A stretch of DNA of 64,000 bases, taken from NCBI RefSeq assembly GCF_014268585.2, contig NZ_CP077092.1, positions 5,989,501 through 6,053,500 on the forward strand, in the 5' to 3' direction. This DNA is from Pseudomonas iranensis (GTDB taxonomy: Bacteria > Pseudomonadota > Gammaproteobacteria > Pseudomonadales > Pseudomonadaceae). The translations under genes were made by a program, and so were the position numbers. Below the pieces are notes generated by a model that saw only the letters and a list, made by a program, of their open reading frames with translations, had not been told where the DNA came from and did no database searches. Shown piece by piece: positions 54,684-63,938 of this stretch; position 1 is the first letter of the stretch, and every line of letters begins with the position of its first letter.

Positions 54684-55621
54684 TCGTGCCCCGCCTCGCC
54701 GTACACCGCTTTGAGAATGTCGTCGGCGCCTTGCTTGAGCAGGTCTTCAGCGACCTGCACACCCAAGATTTCCGCGTCGGCACGCGGCGCCCGGGCTTCG
54801 GCACTGAGCAGCTTGCCACCACTCGGCTCGCCGACCAGACCGCGCAACCACAACTGCTCGCCTTCAAGCACGGCGTAACAGGCGATCGGCACTTGGCAGC
54901 CGCCGTTCAAATGTTTGTTGAGGGCGCGTTCGGCGTTCACCCGCGAAGCGGTATCGGCGTGATGCAAAGGCGCGAGCAAGGCGTGGATTTCGTGGTCGGC
55001 GCTGCGGCATTCGATGCCGACCGCGCCCTGGCCACCGGCCGGCAGGCTGTCATCGACACTGATCGCCGATGTGATGCGCTCCTCGAAACCCAGGCGGATC
55101 AGACCGGCCGCGGCGAGGATGATCGCGTCGTACTCGCCGGCGTCGAGCTTGGCCAAACGGGTGTTGACGTTGCCGCGCAGGAAACGAATTTGCAGGTCCG
55201 GGCGACGCGCCAGCAATTGCGTTTGCCGACGCAGGCTCGAAGTGCCGACGATGGCCCCGGCAGGCAGCGCTTCAAGACTGGCGTAGGTGTTGGAGACGAA
55301 AGCATCGCGCGGATCTTCGCGCTCGCAGATACAGAACAGGCCCAGCCCTTGCGGGAAATCCATCGGCACGTCTTTCATCGAATGCACGGCGATGTCGGCC
55401 TGGTTTTCCAGCAGCGCGGTTTCCAGTTCCTTGACGAACAGACCCTTGCCGCCGATCTTCGACAGTGGCGAGTCGAGCAGCTTGTCGCCGCGACTGACCA
55501 TGGGCACCAGCGTCACCAGCAGGCCCGGGTGGGCCGCCTCGAGACGGGCTTTGACGTATTCGGCCTGCCAGAGGGCCAGCGCACTTTTACGGGTGGCGAT
55601 GCGGATTTCGCGAGGGGACAT
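54680..55621 (-). CDS. hemC: Porphobilinogen deaminase (hydroxymethylbilane synthase)
   Basis: Polymerises four porphobilinogen units into hydroxymethylbilane; 313 residues. [20 protein letters not shown] near the start, [45 protein letters not shown] with the catalytic Asp region, and [12 protein letters not shown] are all standard. The dipyrromethane cofactor Cys is in [14 protein letters not shown] near residue 242. It is the first gene of the hemC-hemDX-hemY operon. The algR gene upstream ends in its own terminator, so hemC should have its own promoter in the 137-base gap. Confidence 0.96.
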   Translation of the reverse strand: MSPREIRIATRKSALALWQAEYVKARLEAAHPGLLVTLVPMVSRGDKLLDSPLSKIGGKGLFVKELETALLENQADIAVHSMKDVPMDFPQGLGLFCICEREDPRDAFVSNTYASLEALPAGAIVGTSSLRRQTQLLARRPDLQIRFLRGNVNTRLAKLDAGEYDAIILAAAGLIRLGFEERITSAISVDDSLPAGGQGAVGIECRSADHEIHALLAPLHHADTASRVNAERALNKHLNGGCQVPIACYAVLEGEQLWLRGLVGEPSGGKLLSAEARAPRADAEILGVQVAEDLLKQGADDILKAVYGEAGHE

Positions 55622-55736
55622 GGAACAATCCGTACTGAATAGATACGGCGGATAATAACAGCTCAGTCAATTCCACTTTGACCTGAATCAGAACCGGCGT
55701 GCCCTCCCTGGCCAGCCATGCCGGATAAAAGAACTC

Positions 55737-55758
55737 GAAAAGCCCGGTGAGGACCGGG
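55737..55758 (-). terminator. Intrinsic terminator after algR
   Basis: On the minus strand CCCGGT-CCTC-ACCGGG is followed by CTTTTCG. It sits directly after the algR stop. The T run is short, so termination may be partial. Confidence 0.7.
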
Positions 55759-56505
55759 TCAAAGCCCCTGCATCATCTTGCGCACACCGGCAACATGCCG
55801 CCGGCTGACAATCAGTGCATCGCCATTGAGGCCTTTGAGGAACAACTGGAAATGTCCCAGTGGTGTGCGTTGCAATCGCTCGATGCGATCACGAGCGACC
55901 AGCGCATTGCGGTGGATACGCACAAAGCGTTCGCCGAATTCGTCTTCAAGGGCTTTGAGGGGTTCGTCGAGCAGCACCTCGCCGGCTTCGTGACGCAGGG
56001 TCACGTATTTGTGGTCGGCGATGAAGTAGACCACCTGATCCAGCGGAATCAGCTCGATGCCTTTACGGGTGCGTGCGCTGATGTGGCTGCGTGGGCCGTT
56101 GCCACTTTCGGCAGCGGGACGGGTCAGGGCCGAGAGTTGCGCCCGGTTGGGACGTTCAGCCCGCTTCAGGGCTTCATTCAAGTGTTCGGTTCGCACAGGT
56201 TTCACCACATAGCCCACGGCGCTGGCCTGCAGGGCTTCCACGGCAAATTCATCGGGACTGGTGCAAAACACCACGGCCGGCGGCGTCTCTCGTTCGCACA
56301 GTCGGGCAGCAACCTGCAGGCCATCGAGGCCCGGCATGCGGATATCGAGCAGCACGATATCCGGCTTGTGGCTGTCGATCAGCGCTAACGCCTCCTCGCC
56401 ATTCGTGGCACTGGGCTCCAGGACTGTGTAACCCTCGAGCTCGCTCACCATACGGCTTAGGCGCTCGCGAGCCAGGGGTTCGTCATCAACGATCAGGACA
56501 TTCAT
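55759..56505 (-). CDS. algR: AlgR, LytTR-type response regulator
   Basis: A 248-residue transcription regulator that controls alginate, type IV pili and virulence in P. aeruginosa. The receiver domain (1-120) has acidic pocket Asp7-Asp8, phospho-acceptor Asp54 in DIVLLDIRMPGLDG and Lys in VGYVVKPVRTEHL. The LytTR DNA-binding domain is at about 145-245 (KGIELIPLDQVVYFIADHKYV, FVRIHRNALVARDRIERL). The ATG at 56505 is chosen (MNVLIVDDEPLARERL). All key residues are intact. Its usual partner gene algZ upstream is reduced to a fragment, so phosphorylation must come from elsewhere or be dispensable. Confidence 0.94.
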   Translation of the reverse strand: MNVLIVDDEPLARERLSRMVSELEGYTVLEPSATNGEEALALIDSHKPDIVLLDIRMPGLDGLQVAARLCERETPPAVVFCTSPDEFAVEALQASAVGYVVKPVRTEHLNEALKRAERPNRAQLSALTRPAAESGNGPRSHISARTRKGIELIPLDQVVYFIADHKYVTLRHEAGEVLLDEPLKALEDEFGERFVRIHRNALVARDRIERLQRTPLGHFQLFLKGLNGDALIVSRRHVAGVRKMMQGL

Positions 56506-56654
56506 ATTGCGCTGGATTCCTGCGTGAGTCTCGCACAAGGATAGCGTAGACAGGTGTAGTGACCTCCGTCACCGCGATCCACGCTAAGACTAGCCCGAGC
56601 GCCAAAAAGTGCCGTACGTCGGCCAGCAATATTTGCCAGCGTCCGGGTCGTACC
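56502..56654 (-). pseudogene. algZ: Degenerate 3' fragment of the sensor kinase gene algZ (fimS)
   Basis: The last 50 codons before algR read LANIAGRRTALFGARASLSV then DRGDGGHYTCLRYPC. This resembles the C-terminal end of a HisKA_7TM/LytS-type kinase ATPase domain (usual form xLANIRxRLxALFG...GGxxxxLRYPC). Its TGA overlaps the algR ATG in the ATGA pattern expected of algZ-algR. The preceding glycine box is corrupted (GTTRTL instead of GxGxxL), and nothing recognisable lies further upstream. Only about 470 bases separate algR from argH, too few for a kinase of about 350 residues. It is inferred to be a deletion remnant. Confidence 0.62.
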
Positions 56655-56974
56655 GCTCGGAGCCCAGTGTTTCCTGCGTTTCTCACGGTGGGTGACCGTT
56701 GTACAACTCACCCGCCCCCTCTTCTTATAGCCAGTGGCCGGACCTTTGCATGATCCGCATTCGCACCGACCCTTATGTCCACTGTAGACGTTCGTCGGAA
56801 CGATATTGCTCAATCAAAAAATATCCTTTTGTAAATTCCTTGCAGACCGCGCCGGACATGTCTGACACATCCGCGAAAAAACGTATCGACCGGTGTCAGC
56901 GACAGGATTGGCAACCCTGTTATTATCCGCGCCAGCGTTTCACGCCATTTCTTCAAGCCGATACGAGCGAATTC
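56655..56974. other. Non-coding stretch between the algZ remnant and argH
   Basis: About 320 bases with no recognisable gene on either strand. It must hold the promoter of argH (plus strand) and the present promoter of algR (minus strand). A six-T/AT-rich stretch near 56805-56830 lowers the local GC. It marks the deletion scar left by the loss of algZ. Confidence 0.5.
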
Positions 56975-58369
56975 ATGAGCACTGACAAGACCAATCAGTC
57001 CTGGGGCGGCCGCTTCAGTGAACCCGTCGACGCCTTCGTCGCCCGCTTCACCGCCTCCGTCACTTTCGACCAGCGCCTGTATCGCCACGACATCATGGGC
57101 TCGATCGCCCACGCCACCATGCTGGCCAAGGTCGGCGTGCTGACCGATGCCGAGCGCGACAGCATCATCGATGGCCTGAGGACCATTCAGGGCGAAATCG
57201 AGGCCGGCCAGTTCGACTGGCGCGTCGACCTCGAAGACGTGCACATGAACATCGAAGCGCGCCTGACCGACCGTATCGGCGTCACCGGTAAAAAGCTCCA
57301 CACCGGGCGCAGCCGCAACGACCAGGTCGCCACCGATATCCGCCTGTGGCTGCGCGATGAAATCGACCTGATCCTCGCCGAGATCACCCGCCTGCAAAAG
57401 GGCCTGCTGGAGCAAGCCGAGCGTGAGGCCGCGAGCATCATGCCGGGCTTTACCCACTTGCAGACCGCGCAGCCAGTGACTTTCGGGCACCACATGCTGG
57501 CCTGGTTCGAAATGCTCAGCCGCGACTACGAGCGTCTGGTCGACTGCCGCAAGCGCACCAACCGCATGCCGCTGGGCAGCGCCGCGCTGGCCGGCACGAC
57601 CTACCCGATCGACCGCGAATACACCGCGCAACTGCTCGGCTTCGACGCCGTCGGCGGCAACTCGCTGGACAACGTTTCCGATCGCGACTTCGCCATCGAA
57701 TTCTGCTCGGCCGCGAGCATCGCGATGATGCACCTGTCGCGTTTTTCCGAAGAGCTCGTGCTGTGGACCAGCGCGCAGTTCCAGTTCATCGATCTGCCGG
57801 ACCGTTTCTGCACCGGCAGCTCGATCATGCCGCAAAAGAAAAACCCCGACGTGCCCGAGCTGGTACGCGGCAAGACCGGCCGTGTGTTCGGCGCGCTGAT
57901 GGGCCTGCTGACCCTGATGAAAGGCCAGCCACTGGCCTACAACAAGGACAATCAGGAAGACAAGGAGCCGCTGTTCGACGCCGCCGACACCCTGCGCGAT
58001 TCGCTGCGCGCGTTCGCCGACATGATCCCGGCGATCAAGCCGAAACACGCAATCATGCGTGAAGCGGCACTGCGCGGTTTCTCCACTGCGACTGACCTGG
58101 CGGATTATCTGGTGCGCCGTGGCCTGCCGTTCCGTGATTGCCACGAAATCGTTGGCCACGCGGTGAAGTATGGCGTCGACACCGGCAAGGATCTGGCCGA
58201 GATGAGCCTGGAAGAACTGCGTCAGTTCAGCGATCAGATCGAGCAGGACGTGTTTGCCGTGCTGACCCTCGAAGGCTCGGTGAATGCCCGCGACCATATC
58301 GGCGGGACTGCACCGGCGCAGGTCAAGGCTGCGGTGGCGCGCGGTCAGGCATTGCTGGCCAGCCGCTAG
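56975..58369 (+). CDS. argH: Argininosuccinate lyase
   Basis: Last step of arginine synthesis, splitting argininosuccinate into arginine and fumarate; 464 residues of the fumarase/aspartase superfamily. [20 protein letters not shown] near the start, [18 protein letters not shown] near residue 108, [17 protein letters not shown] with catalytic His near 160, and the signature [20 protein letters not shown] near 283 (catalytic Ser loop) are all intact. The ATG at 56975 ([14 protein letters not shown]) is chosen. The frame is open far upstream but without coding character. A REP pair follows the stop. Confidence 0.97.
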   Translation: MSTDKTNQSWGGRFSEPVDAFVARFTASVTFDQRLYRHDIMGSIAHATMLAKVGVLTDAERDSIIDGLRTIQGEIEAGQFDWRVDLEDVHMNIEARLTDRIGVTGKKLHTGRSRNDQVATDIRLWLRDEIDLILAEITRLQKGLLEQAEREAASIMPGFTHLQTAQPVTFGHHMLAWFEMLSRDYERLVDCRKRTNRMPLGSAALAGTTYPIDREYTAQLLGFDAVGGNSLDNVSDRDFAIEFCSAASIAMMHLSRFSEELVLWTSAQFQFIDLPDRFCTGSSIMPQKKNPDVPELVRGKTGRVFGALMGLLTLMKGQPLAYNKDNQEDKEPLFDAADTLRDSLRAFADMIPAIKPKHAIMREAALRGFSTATDLADYLVRRGLPFRDCHEIVGHAVKYGVDTGKDLAEMSLEELRQFSDQIEQDVFAVLTLEGSVNARDHIGGTAPAQVKAAVARGQALLASR

Positions 58370-58372
58370 AAG

Positions 58373-58465
58373 CATCGCGGGCAAGCCCGCTCCCACAGGG
58401 TTCTTTGTGGAACACAATTTTGCGTTCGACCCATAGCCCTGTGGGAGCTGGCTTGCCAGCGATGA
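58373..58465. repeat. REP doublet, variant arms
   Basis: ATCGCGGGCAAGCCCGCTCC (58375 on) and its diverged partner GGGAGCTGGCTTGCCAGCGA lie in inverted orientation between convergent argH and the GST gene. Confidence 0.85.
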
Positions 58466-58488
58466 CTGACTTCAGAGCGCTACAAAAT

Positions 58489-59148
58489 TCACTTCTTGGC
58501 AGCAATCATCGCCAAAAACGCCGGCATCGCCGCGTCCTTGTCCGCCGCGATCTTCTGCACGTGCGGATTCTGCTCAAGCCGCTCCAGCAGCGCCTTCGCC
58601 TGCGGTATCTCGGCCAGCAGATCAATGCCGAACAACTTCTGCCCGACCGCACAGGCCAGCGGCACGCTGTAGAGGAAATACAGATCGGCAATGCTCAGGC
58701 TGTCACCCGCCACGTACGGGGCGAACTTGCCATGACGGCCCAGCGCGGCGAAGCCCAGCAACAGTTCAGTCCGGGTCTTCTCCTTGATCGGCTCCGGCAA
58801 TGTCATACCGAAAAACGCCTCGCCATAGCAGGCACGCCCCGGCAACTCGATGTACAACTCGATCTCCTTGGCAATTGCCAATACCTGCGCGCGCTCGAAC
58901 GGGTCGCTGGGCAGGAGTGGCGTGCCCTTTGGTGCTTGTTCGAGGTATTCGAGGATGATCGCGGTTTCGTTGATATAACCGGCGTCGACACCCAGCACCG
59001 GGACCTTGCCACGCGGACTGATTGCCAGTGACTCCGGTGTCTGCGTCGGGTAGAAGGTCACCTCTTCGAAGGGCAGGCCTTTTTCCAGCAGTGCCAGTTT
59101 GACCATGTTGTAGTAGTTGCTGACAGCGAATCCGTAGAGCTTGAACAT
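58489..59148 (-). CDS. Glutathione S-transferase family protein
   Basis: A 219-residue GST. The N-terminal thioredoxin-like domain (MFKLYGFAVSNYYNMVKLAL, with GKVPVLGVDAGYINETAIILEYL near residue 52) contains the cis-Pro and the Glu/Thr (NETAI) glutathione site. A helical C-terminal domain follows (SLSIADLYFLYSVPLACAVG, the N-capping box region). ATG at 59148 follows GGAGGCTCTGTG; a GTG one codon earlier is less likely. The electrophile it detoxifies is unknown. It is monocistronic and convergent with argH. Confidence 0.9.
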   Translation of the reverse strand: MFKLYGFAVSNYYNMVKLALLEKGLPFEEVTFYPTQTPESLAISPRGKVPVLGVDAGYINETAIILEYLEQAPKGTPLLPSDPFERAQVLAIAKEIELYIELPGRACYGEAFFGMTLPEPIKEKTRTELLLGFAALGRHGKFAPYVAGDSLSIADLYFLYSVPLACAVGQKLFGIDLLAEIPQAKALLERLEQNPHVQKIAADKDAAMPAFLAMIAAKK

Positions 59149-59271
59149 CACAGAGCCTCCAGGCCGTGCGGGGTGGGCAGTGCCTGTTTATAGATCGCCG
59201 CGGCGTTTCCCGCCAGCAGCATCACGCCGCTGAATGCGGGTAAACTGGCGCCTTTCCCTGAGGAGCCTGCC

Positions 59272-59562
59272 ATGAGCGAGCCGACAGATATCGTCAACGA
59301 TGACGACGAAGAAGCATTCACCGAAGCGACCCTGATCGAAGCCATCGAGAACCAGATCGAAAGCGACAACCCGCCGGCGGCCAAGGCGACGTTGAACAAG
59401 CTGACTCTGGTCGGCATGGACCGTGAGGAGATCCTCAATCTGATGGCCCACGTGCTGGCTTTCGAAATTGACGCGATGCTCGATGAAGATCGCCCGTTCG
59501 ACACCCAGTGGTACGAAGCAGCACTGCGCGCTTTGCCAGAGCTGCCACCGGAAAAGCAGTAA
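59272..59562 (+). CDS. Conserved small acidic protein, unknown function
   Basis: A 96-residue acidic protein (MSEPTDIVNDDDEEAFTEAT start). It has a helical body with IEAIENQIESDNPPAAKATLNKLTLVGMDREEIL and LMAHVLAFEIDAMLDEDRPFD. The ATG at 59272 follows GAGGAGCCTGCC, a strong ribosome site. Regular coding bias supports a real gene. No catalytic or binding motif is recognised. It is divergent from the GST gene and followed by a compact REP palindrome. Confidence 0.82.
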   Translation: MSEPTDIVNDDDEEAFTEATLIEAIENQIESDNPPAAKATLNKLTLVGMDREEILNLMAHVLAFEIDAMLDEDRPFDTQWYEAALRALPELPPEKQ

Positions 59563-59574
59563 CCACATCATTTC

Positions 59575-59602
59575 TGTGGGAGCGAGCAGGCTCGCTCCCA
59601 CA
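59575..59602. repeat. Compact REP palindrome without spacer
   Basis: TGTGGGAGCGAGC-AG-GCTCGCTCCCACA is a perfect 13-base inverted repeat. It looks like a REP doublet whose inner halves and spacer have been lost. It lies 13 bases after the stop of the small acidic protein and could act as a transcript-end hairpin. Confidence 0.85.
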
Positions 59603-59758
59603 AGGTTTGTTACGCATCCATCCAGCCATCTGCTGCCGCCCGACTACACTGGAATTCGCCTCAAGACAAAATCCCCTGATCCGAGCACTGGACATGCTGC
59701 ACCAGCGGGTTCACCTTAGAGGCGCTGTCGTCCAATTCCTAGAAAGTCTGGAGTCCTT

Positions 59759-60004
59759 ATGTCGCTTACCCCTGAGTTGGTTGCCGAACTGGAAGTCCTT
59801 GCACTCTTCAACCTGGACAGTTCCCAGGAAGGTCTGAAAATTCATCAGACTGCTGCCCCGAAACACATCGCTGCTGCCCAGCGCCTCTTTGAAAAAGAAC
59901 TCACCGACCAGCCCGATGGCGGTTATCTGACCAGCCTCGGTCGCGATGCCGCGCAAAACGTGCAGACCGTACTGACGATTTTGAAAGAACAGGAAACCGC
60001 CTGA
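59759..60004 (+). CDS. TIGR02647 family protein
   Basis: An 81-residue protein of a small gammaproteobacterial family. MSLTPELVAELEVLALFNLDS at the start, GLKIHQTAAPKHIAAAQRLFEKEL in the middle and DGGYLTSLGRDAAQNVQTVL near the end are the family blocks. The protein is helical and has no known function. The ATG at 59759 follows CTGGAGTCCTT. It stands upstream of cyaA with a 181-base gap, so co-transcription is uncertain. Confidence 0.88.
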   Translation: MSLTPELVAELEVLALFNLDSSQEGLKIHQTAAPKHIAAAQRLFEKELTDQPDGGYLTSLGRDAAQNVQTVLTILKEQETA

Positions 60005-60185
60005 TTTCTCTGACTTTGCCCACGGGAACTCCTGCCACGGGATTTCCGCGGGCTTGCCCGGTCTGCGTCGATAAAAATCTGCCGCCAAAAAACAAATTCA
60101 GCTTAAACGTCTTCCCGCGCAGCGGCTAAACTGCGGCCATTCCGAGACCCTCTACGTCCGAGCCTGCAAGCCGGTTTGAGCTGAC

Positions 60186-63029
60186 ATGACCCGCACCCAC
60201 GAAATCCGCCCCGACCTGGACGAAGGCATCGACCGCAAGGTCCTCAGCCAACTGCGCGCACGTTTTCTCAAACTCAATGAAGGCCGCCTCGGCCGCGCAC
60301 TTGAAGGTTTGTCGACGCGCCAGCAAAGCGTGCTGACGCTGTTGCCGCTGTTCTTCCACGTCAATCATCCGTTGCTGCCCGGCTATGTCTCGGGCAGTAC
60401 GCCGGCGGGTCTCTCGAATTATGAGCCGGACGCCAATGCGCTGACCGAGGCGCAGCGCCTGACTCGCTCGTTCTCTTACAGGCCGCGCCATGGCAGTAAC
60501 CCGCCGCGACCGATCCACGGCCTGTTCCTGATGGGCAGCCTTGGCACGCTGGCCCAGGCCGATCAGAGCGATATGGACGTGTGGGTCTGCCATGGGCCGG
60601 ATCTGAGCGAAAGCGAGCTCGCCGAGCTGAGCAAGAAGTGCCAATTGCTGGAAGCCTGGGCTGCGAGCCAGGGTGCCGAAGCGCATTTCTTCCTGATCGA
60701 CCCGGCGCGCTTCGTCAAAGGCGAACGCGATTCAGAGCTCAGTTCGGACAACTGCGGCAGCACCCAGCACTATCTGCTGCTCGACGAGTTTTATCGCACG
60801 GCGATCTGGCTGGCCGGGCGCACGCCGATCTGGTGGTTGGTGCCGGTCTATGAAGAAACAGCCTACGACGCCTACACCCACACGCTGCTGTCCAAACGTT
60901 TCATTCGCGCCGACGAAACCCTCGATCTCGGGCCGATGGCGACCATTCCGCCCGGGGAATTCATCGGCGCCGGATTGTGGCAGTTATTCAAAGGCATCGA
61001 GTCGCCCTACAAGTCAGTGCTCAAACTGCTGCTGACCGAGGTGTACGCCAGTGAACACCCGCACGTTCAGTGCCTGAGCCTGCGCTTCAAGAAAGCCGTG
61101 TTCGCCAATCAGCTCGATCTCGATGAGCTTGACCCGTACATGGTCGTGTACCGGCGTATCGAGGAATACCTGCTCGCCCGCAACGAACCGGAGCGTCTTG
61201 AACTGGTGCGCCGCGCGCTGTATCTGAAGGTCAACCGCAAGCTCACCGGCAACAGCCGCAGCCAGGGCTGGCAACGTGCACTGCTCGAACGCCTGGCTGG
61301 CGAGTGGCATTGGGATCAACGGCAACTGGCGCTGCTCGACAGCCGCAGTCAGTGGAAAGTCCGCCAGGTCAGCGCCGAGCGCCGCGCGCTGGTCAATGAA
61401 CTCAACTACAGCTATCGCTTCCTGACCCAGTTCGCCCGCAGCGAACAGACTGTCAGTCTGATCAACAAGCGCGACCTCAATGTCCTCGGCAGGCGCCTGT
61501 ACGCAGCGTTCGAGCGCAAGGCCGACAAGGTCGAGTTCATCAATCCGGGCATCGCCCCGGACCTGGCCGAAGACACCCTGACCCTGGTGCAGTCGCCGAA
61601 CAAAAAAGAGCCGGGGCAGACCCAGTGGGGCCTGTACAACGGCAGCCTGACGGCGCTGGAGTGGGAACATTTCGCACCGATCAAGCGCAGTCGCGAGCTG
61701 CTTGAACTGCTGACCTGGTGCCACCGCAACGGCGTGATCGACAGCAGCACCCGCCTGGCCCTGCACCCGGGCACCAGCGACTTGAGCGAGTTCGAGCTGT
61801 TCAACCTGCTCGGCAGCCTGCAGCAGTGCATCGCCCTGCCCTTGTCCACCGTCGCCGAAGAGCCCTTGCTGCGTGCCGCTGTGCCCAGCGAAGTGCTGCT
61901 GCTGATCAACGTCGGCGTCGACCCGCTCAAGCATCACCGTGATCTGAACATCCTGATGACCACCGAACGCACCGACTCGCTGAGCTATGCCGGTGTGCGC
62001 GAGAACCTGGTGCTGACCCTCGATCAGGTCACGCTCAACAGCTGGAACGAAGTGCTGGTCAATCGTTTCGACGGCCCGCATGCGCTGCTCGATTGCCTGC
62101 GCGATTATCTCAACAACCTGCCGCGCGGCCCGGTGCAGCCGTCGCTGAAAGTGCGTTGCTTCTGCCACAACCGCGCGCAATTCATTGCCCGCCGCGTCGA
62201 GGAAATCGTCGACACCGCGCAGACCCTGTTGCTCAGTGACTTGAATCATCGCTACCTGATTCAGGTGCAGCAGCACTACCACGTGCTGGAGCTGGTGCCG
62301 GGTCAAGTCAACCATGTCGCCCTCGCCACCCTGCCGGCGCTGCTCGATTACCTGGGCGAAGAACAACCGCGTTACAGCCCGCTGCACCTCGACCCGATGG
62401 CACTGGAGGACCATGACCTGGCGCTGATCCTGCCGATGGGTCAGCCGGAGTGCATTCAGGTGTTCTACCGCATCAGCGAGCAGCAGGCCGAGCTGTACGT
62501 GCTGGATGAATTCAATGCGCTGTGGCAGCAGCAACTGCCGTACCACGACGAGCAGAGTCTGCTGGTGCCGCTGCAGCGTTTTCTGCAATCGATCCAGTAC
62601 CGCCGTGAAGCGCAATTGCCGATGGACGGTGGCCCTGCGAGCAGCCCCGAGACTTTGTATTACCAGCTGTTGCCGTCAGGCCCGGGGCGCTCGCGCAGGG
62701 TCGAGACCCGGCCGGCACCGCAGACCCCGGTGAACAAACCGTTCTATGACGTACAGGCGATCATCGGTAAAGCCGCGCCCGGCGAAGTGCAGGTCACGCT
62801 GTATTGCAATCAGCGCGAATTCAGCGAGCTGGAGCATGGCGACCAGTTGTTCAGCGTGGTCGCCCGAGAGATCGTCGAGCAGCGCCGCGAGACCGAACGC
62901 TATCGCTGCTACATCACCGACCTCGACCTCTCGGGGTTGCTCGGTGACGGGCACAGTTCAAGCAATCTGTATCTGCGCTACAAGGCGGACCTGGAGCGCT
63001 CGTTGAATGAAGCGCTCGAACAGGTTTGA
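60186..63029 (+). CDS. cyaA: Class I adenylate cyclase
   Basis: Makes cAMP from ATP; 947 residues, somewhat longer than the E. coli enzyme. The N-terminal catalytic domain has LMGSLGTLAQADQSDMDVWV near residue 120. This is the nucleotidyltransferase GS...DxD motif with the metal Asp pair. FFLIDPARFVKGERDSELSS near 175 is another enzyme hallmark. The C-terminal half (after about 550) is the regulatory part. The ATG at 60186 is the first Met. The cAMP made would feed Vfr/Crp-type regulators. It is convergent with rnk, with only nine bases between stops. Confidence 0.95.
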   Translation: MTRTHEIRPDLDEGIDRKVLSQLRARFLKLNEGRLGRALEGLSTRQQSVLTLLPLFFHVNHPLLPGYVSGSTPAGLSNYEPDANALTEAQRLTRSFSYRPRHGSNPPRPIHGLFLMGSLGTLAQADQSDMDVWVCHGPDLSESELAELSKKCQLLEAWAASQGAEAHFFLIDPARFVKGERDSELSSDNCGSTQHYLLLDEFYRTAIWLAGRTPIWWLVPVYEETAYDAYTHTLLSKRFIRADETLDLGPMATIPPGEFIGAGLWQLFKGIESPYKSVLKLLLTEVYASEHPHVQCLSLRFKKAVFANQLDLDELDPYMVVYRRIEEYLLARNEPERLELVRRALYLKVNRKLTGNSRSQGWQRALLERLAGEWHWDQRQLALLDSRSQWKVRQVSAERRALVNELNYSYRFLTQFARSEQTVSLINKRDLNVLGRRLYAAFERKADKVEFINPGIAPDLAEDTLTLVQSPNKKEPGQTQWGLYNGSLTALEWEHFAPIKRSRELLELLTWCHRNGVIDSSTRLALHPGTSDLSEFELFNLLGSLQQCIALPLSTVAEEPLLRAAVPSEVLLLINVGVDPLKHHRDLNILMTTERTDSLSYAGVRENLVLTLDQVTLNSWNEVLVNRFDGPHALLDCLRDYLNNLPRGPVQPSLKVRCFCHNRAQFIARRVEEIVDTAQTLLLSDLNHRYLIQVQQHYHVLELVPGQVNHVALATLPALLDYLGEEQPRYSPLHLDPMALEDHDLALILPMGQPECIQVFYRISEQQAELYVLDEFNALWQQQLPYHDEQSLLVPLQRFLQSIQYRREAQLPMDGGPASSPETLYYQLLPSGPGRSRRVETRPAPQTPVNKPFYDVQAIIGKAAPGEVQVTLYCNQREFSELEHGDQLFSVVAREIVEQRRETERYRCYITDLDLSGLLGDGHSSSNLYLRYKADLERSLNEALEQV

Positions 63030-63038
63030 AGCGGGGAG

Positions 63039-63458
63039 TTATTCGGGAAAGGCGCCGCCGTTGACCGGTTGCGATTCCACTTCCAGCAAGGTCAGTTTCA
63101 GCGACTTGCCACCCGGGGCCGGCCAATCGATGTGCTGACCGACCTTCAGACCCAGCAGCGCACTGCCGACCGGCGCCAGAATGGAAATCTTGCCTTCATC
63201 GGCGTTGGCGTCCTTGGGATAGACCAGCGTCAGGTGGTAATCCTTGCCACTGCCTTCTTCGCGGCAATGCACACGGGAATTCATGGTCACGACATCGGCG
63301 GGCACTTCATCGTGGCCGACCACGGTATCGGCGCGATCCAGCTCGGTTTGCAGCGCAATCACGCCCGGCGCTGCCTGGTCTTTATCGCTCAGGTTGTCGA
63401 TCAGGCGCTCCAGACGTTGCACGTCCAGACGGGTAAGGGTGATGGAAGGTGCGGTCAT
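63039..63458 (-). CDS. rnk: Rnk, regulator of nucleoside diphosphate kinase (GreA/GreB-like)
   Basis: A 139-residue protein that binds RNA polymerase near the secondary channel and, in Pseudomonas and E. coli, affects nucleotide kinase levels and alginate. The N-terminal coiled-coil arm (LTRLDVQRLERLIDNLSDKD) is short. The C-terminal FKBP-like GreA domain has VTMNSRVHCREEGSGKDYHLTLVYP, ISILAPVGSALLGLKVGQHIDW and KLTLLEVESQP. The ATG at 63458 is chosen. The upstream open frame reads through a terminator and is not coding. It is convergent with cyaA. Confidence 0.93.
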   Translation of the reverse strand: MTAPSITLTRLDVQRLERLIDNLSDKDQAAPGVIALQTELDRADTVVGHDEVPADVVTMNSRVHCREEGSGKDYHLTLVYPKDANADEGKISILAPVGSALLGLKVGQHIDWPAPGGKSLKLTLLEVESQPVNGGAFPE

Positions 63459-63495
63459 GATCCAGGCAGACTCCTTTCTTCTGCACAAAAAAAGC

Positions 63496-63523
63496 AAAAC
63501 CCCGCCAAAAAAGACGGGGTTTT
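63496..63523 (-). terminator. Intrinsic terminator upstream of rnk, closing the DUF1289 transcript
   Basis: AAAACCCCGTC-TTTTTT-GGCGGGGTTTT on the minus strand, with a T tract after it. It isolates rnk from the genes to the right. Confidence 0.85.
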
Positions 63524-63613
63524 CACCGTGCCTCGGTGGTTTGAGGCGTTCGCGGACACTATCACAGCTCAAAAAACATACAAGTCACGCCCTTTTTTGC
63601 CTGGGCGAAACCC

Positions 63614-63709
63614 TTGTGGCGAGGGGATTTATCCCCGTTCGGCTGCGCAGCAGCCGTATAGATTTTGCGGCCGCTACGCGACCCAACGGGGATAATCCCC
63701 TCGCCACAA
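63614..63709. repeat. REP doublet, TTGTGGCGAGGGGATTTATCC family
   Basis: Inverted arms at 63614-63645 and 63675-63709 (GGGGATAATCCCCTCGCCAC) enclose a GC-rich spacer with GCTGCGCAGCAGC. It lies between the DUF1289 gene and the terminator before rnk. Confidence 0.9.
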
Positions 63710-63716
63710 TGGGGTA

Positions 63717-63935
63717 TCAAACAGAATTTTGGCGGGCAGCAGCCTGCTGACAAATCACCCGGCGCCGTTGATCATCGGCCGAGCGCCATTCGCGAATGTC
63801 TTCGACGTGACGCGCGCAGCCGAGGCAGACTTTCTGCTCGTCCAGTCGACATACACCCGTGCACGGCGAAGGCACCGCCGGGCTGACGTTGCTGTAAAGC
63901 GGCTTCGGCGGGCGAACAGGCGCGGCATCCGTCAC
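63717..63935 (-). CDS. DUF1289 family protein (small Cys-rich)
   Basis: A 72-residue protein. The block PSPCTGVCRLDEQKVCLGC (residues 22-40) has four Cys in the C-x3-C-x7-C-x2-C pattern of the DUF1289 family. It may bind iron-sulfur or zinc. RHVEDIREWRSADDQRRRV follows, as is usual. Translation begins at GTG 63935; no nearby ATG is in frame. The function is unknown. It starts four bases after the stop of the gene entering from the right edge, so the two are one operon. Confidence 0.85.
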   Translation of the reverse strand: MTDAAPVRPPKPLYSNVSPAVPSPCTGVCRLDEQKVCLGCARHVEDIREWRSADDQRRRVICQQAAARQNSV

Positions 63936-63938
63936 GAA

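Noticed and set aside
61014-62615. Minus-strand open frame of about 533 codons opposite cyaA
   Set aside because: It is an antisense shadow. cyaA is intact, with catalytic motifs on the plus strand.
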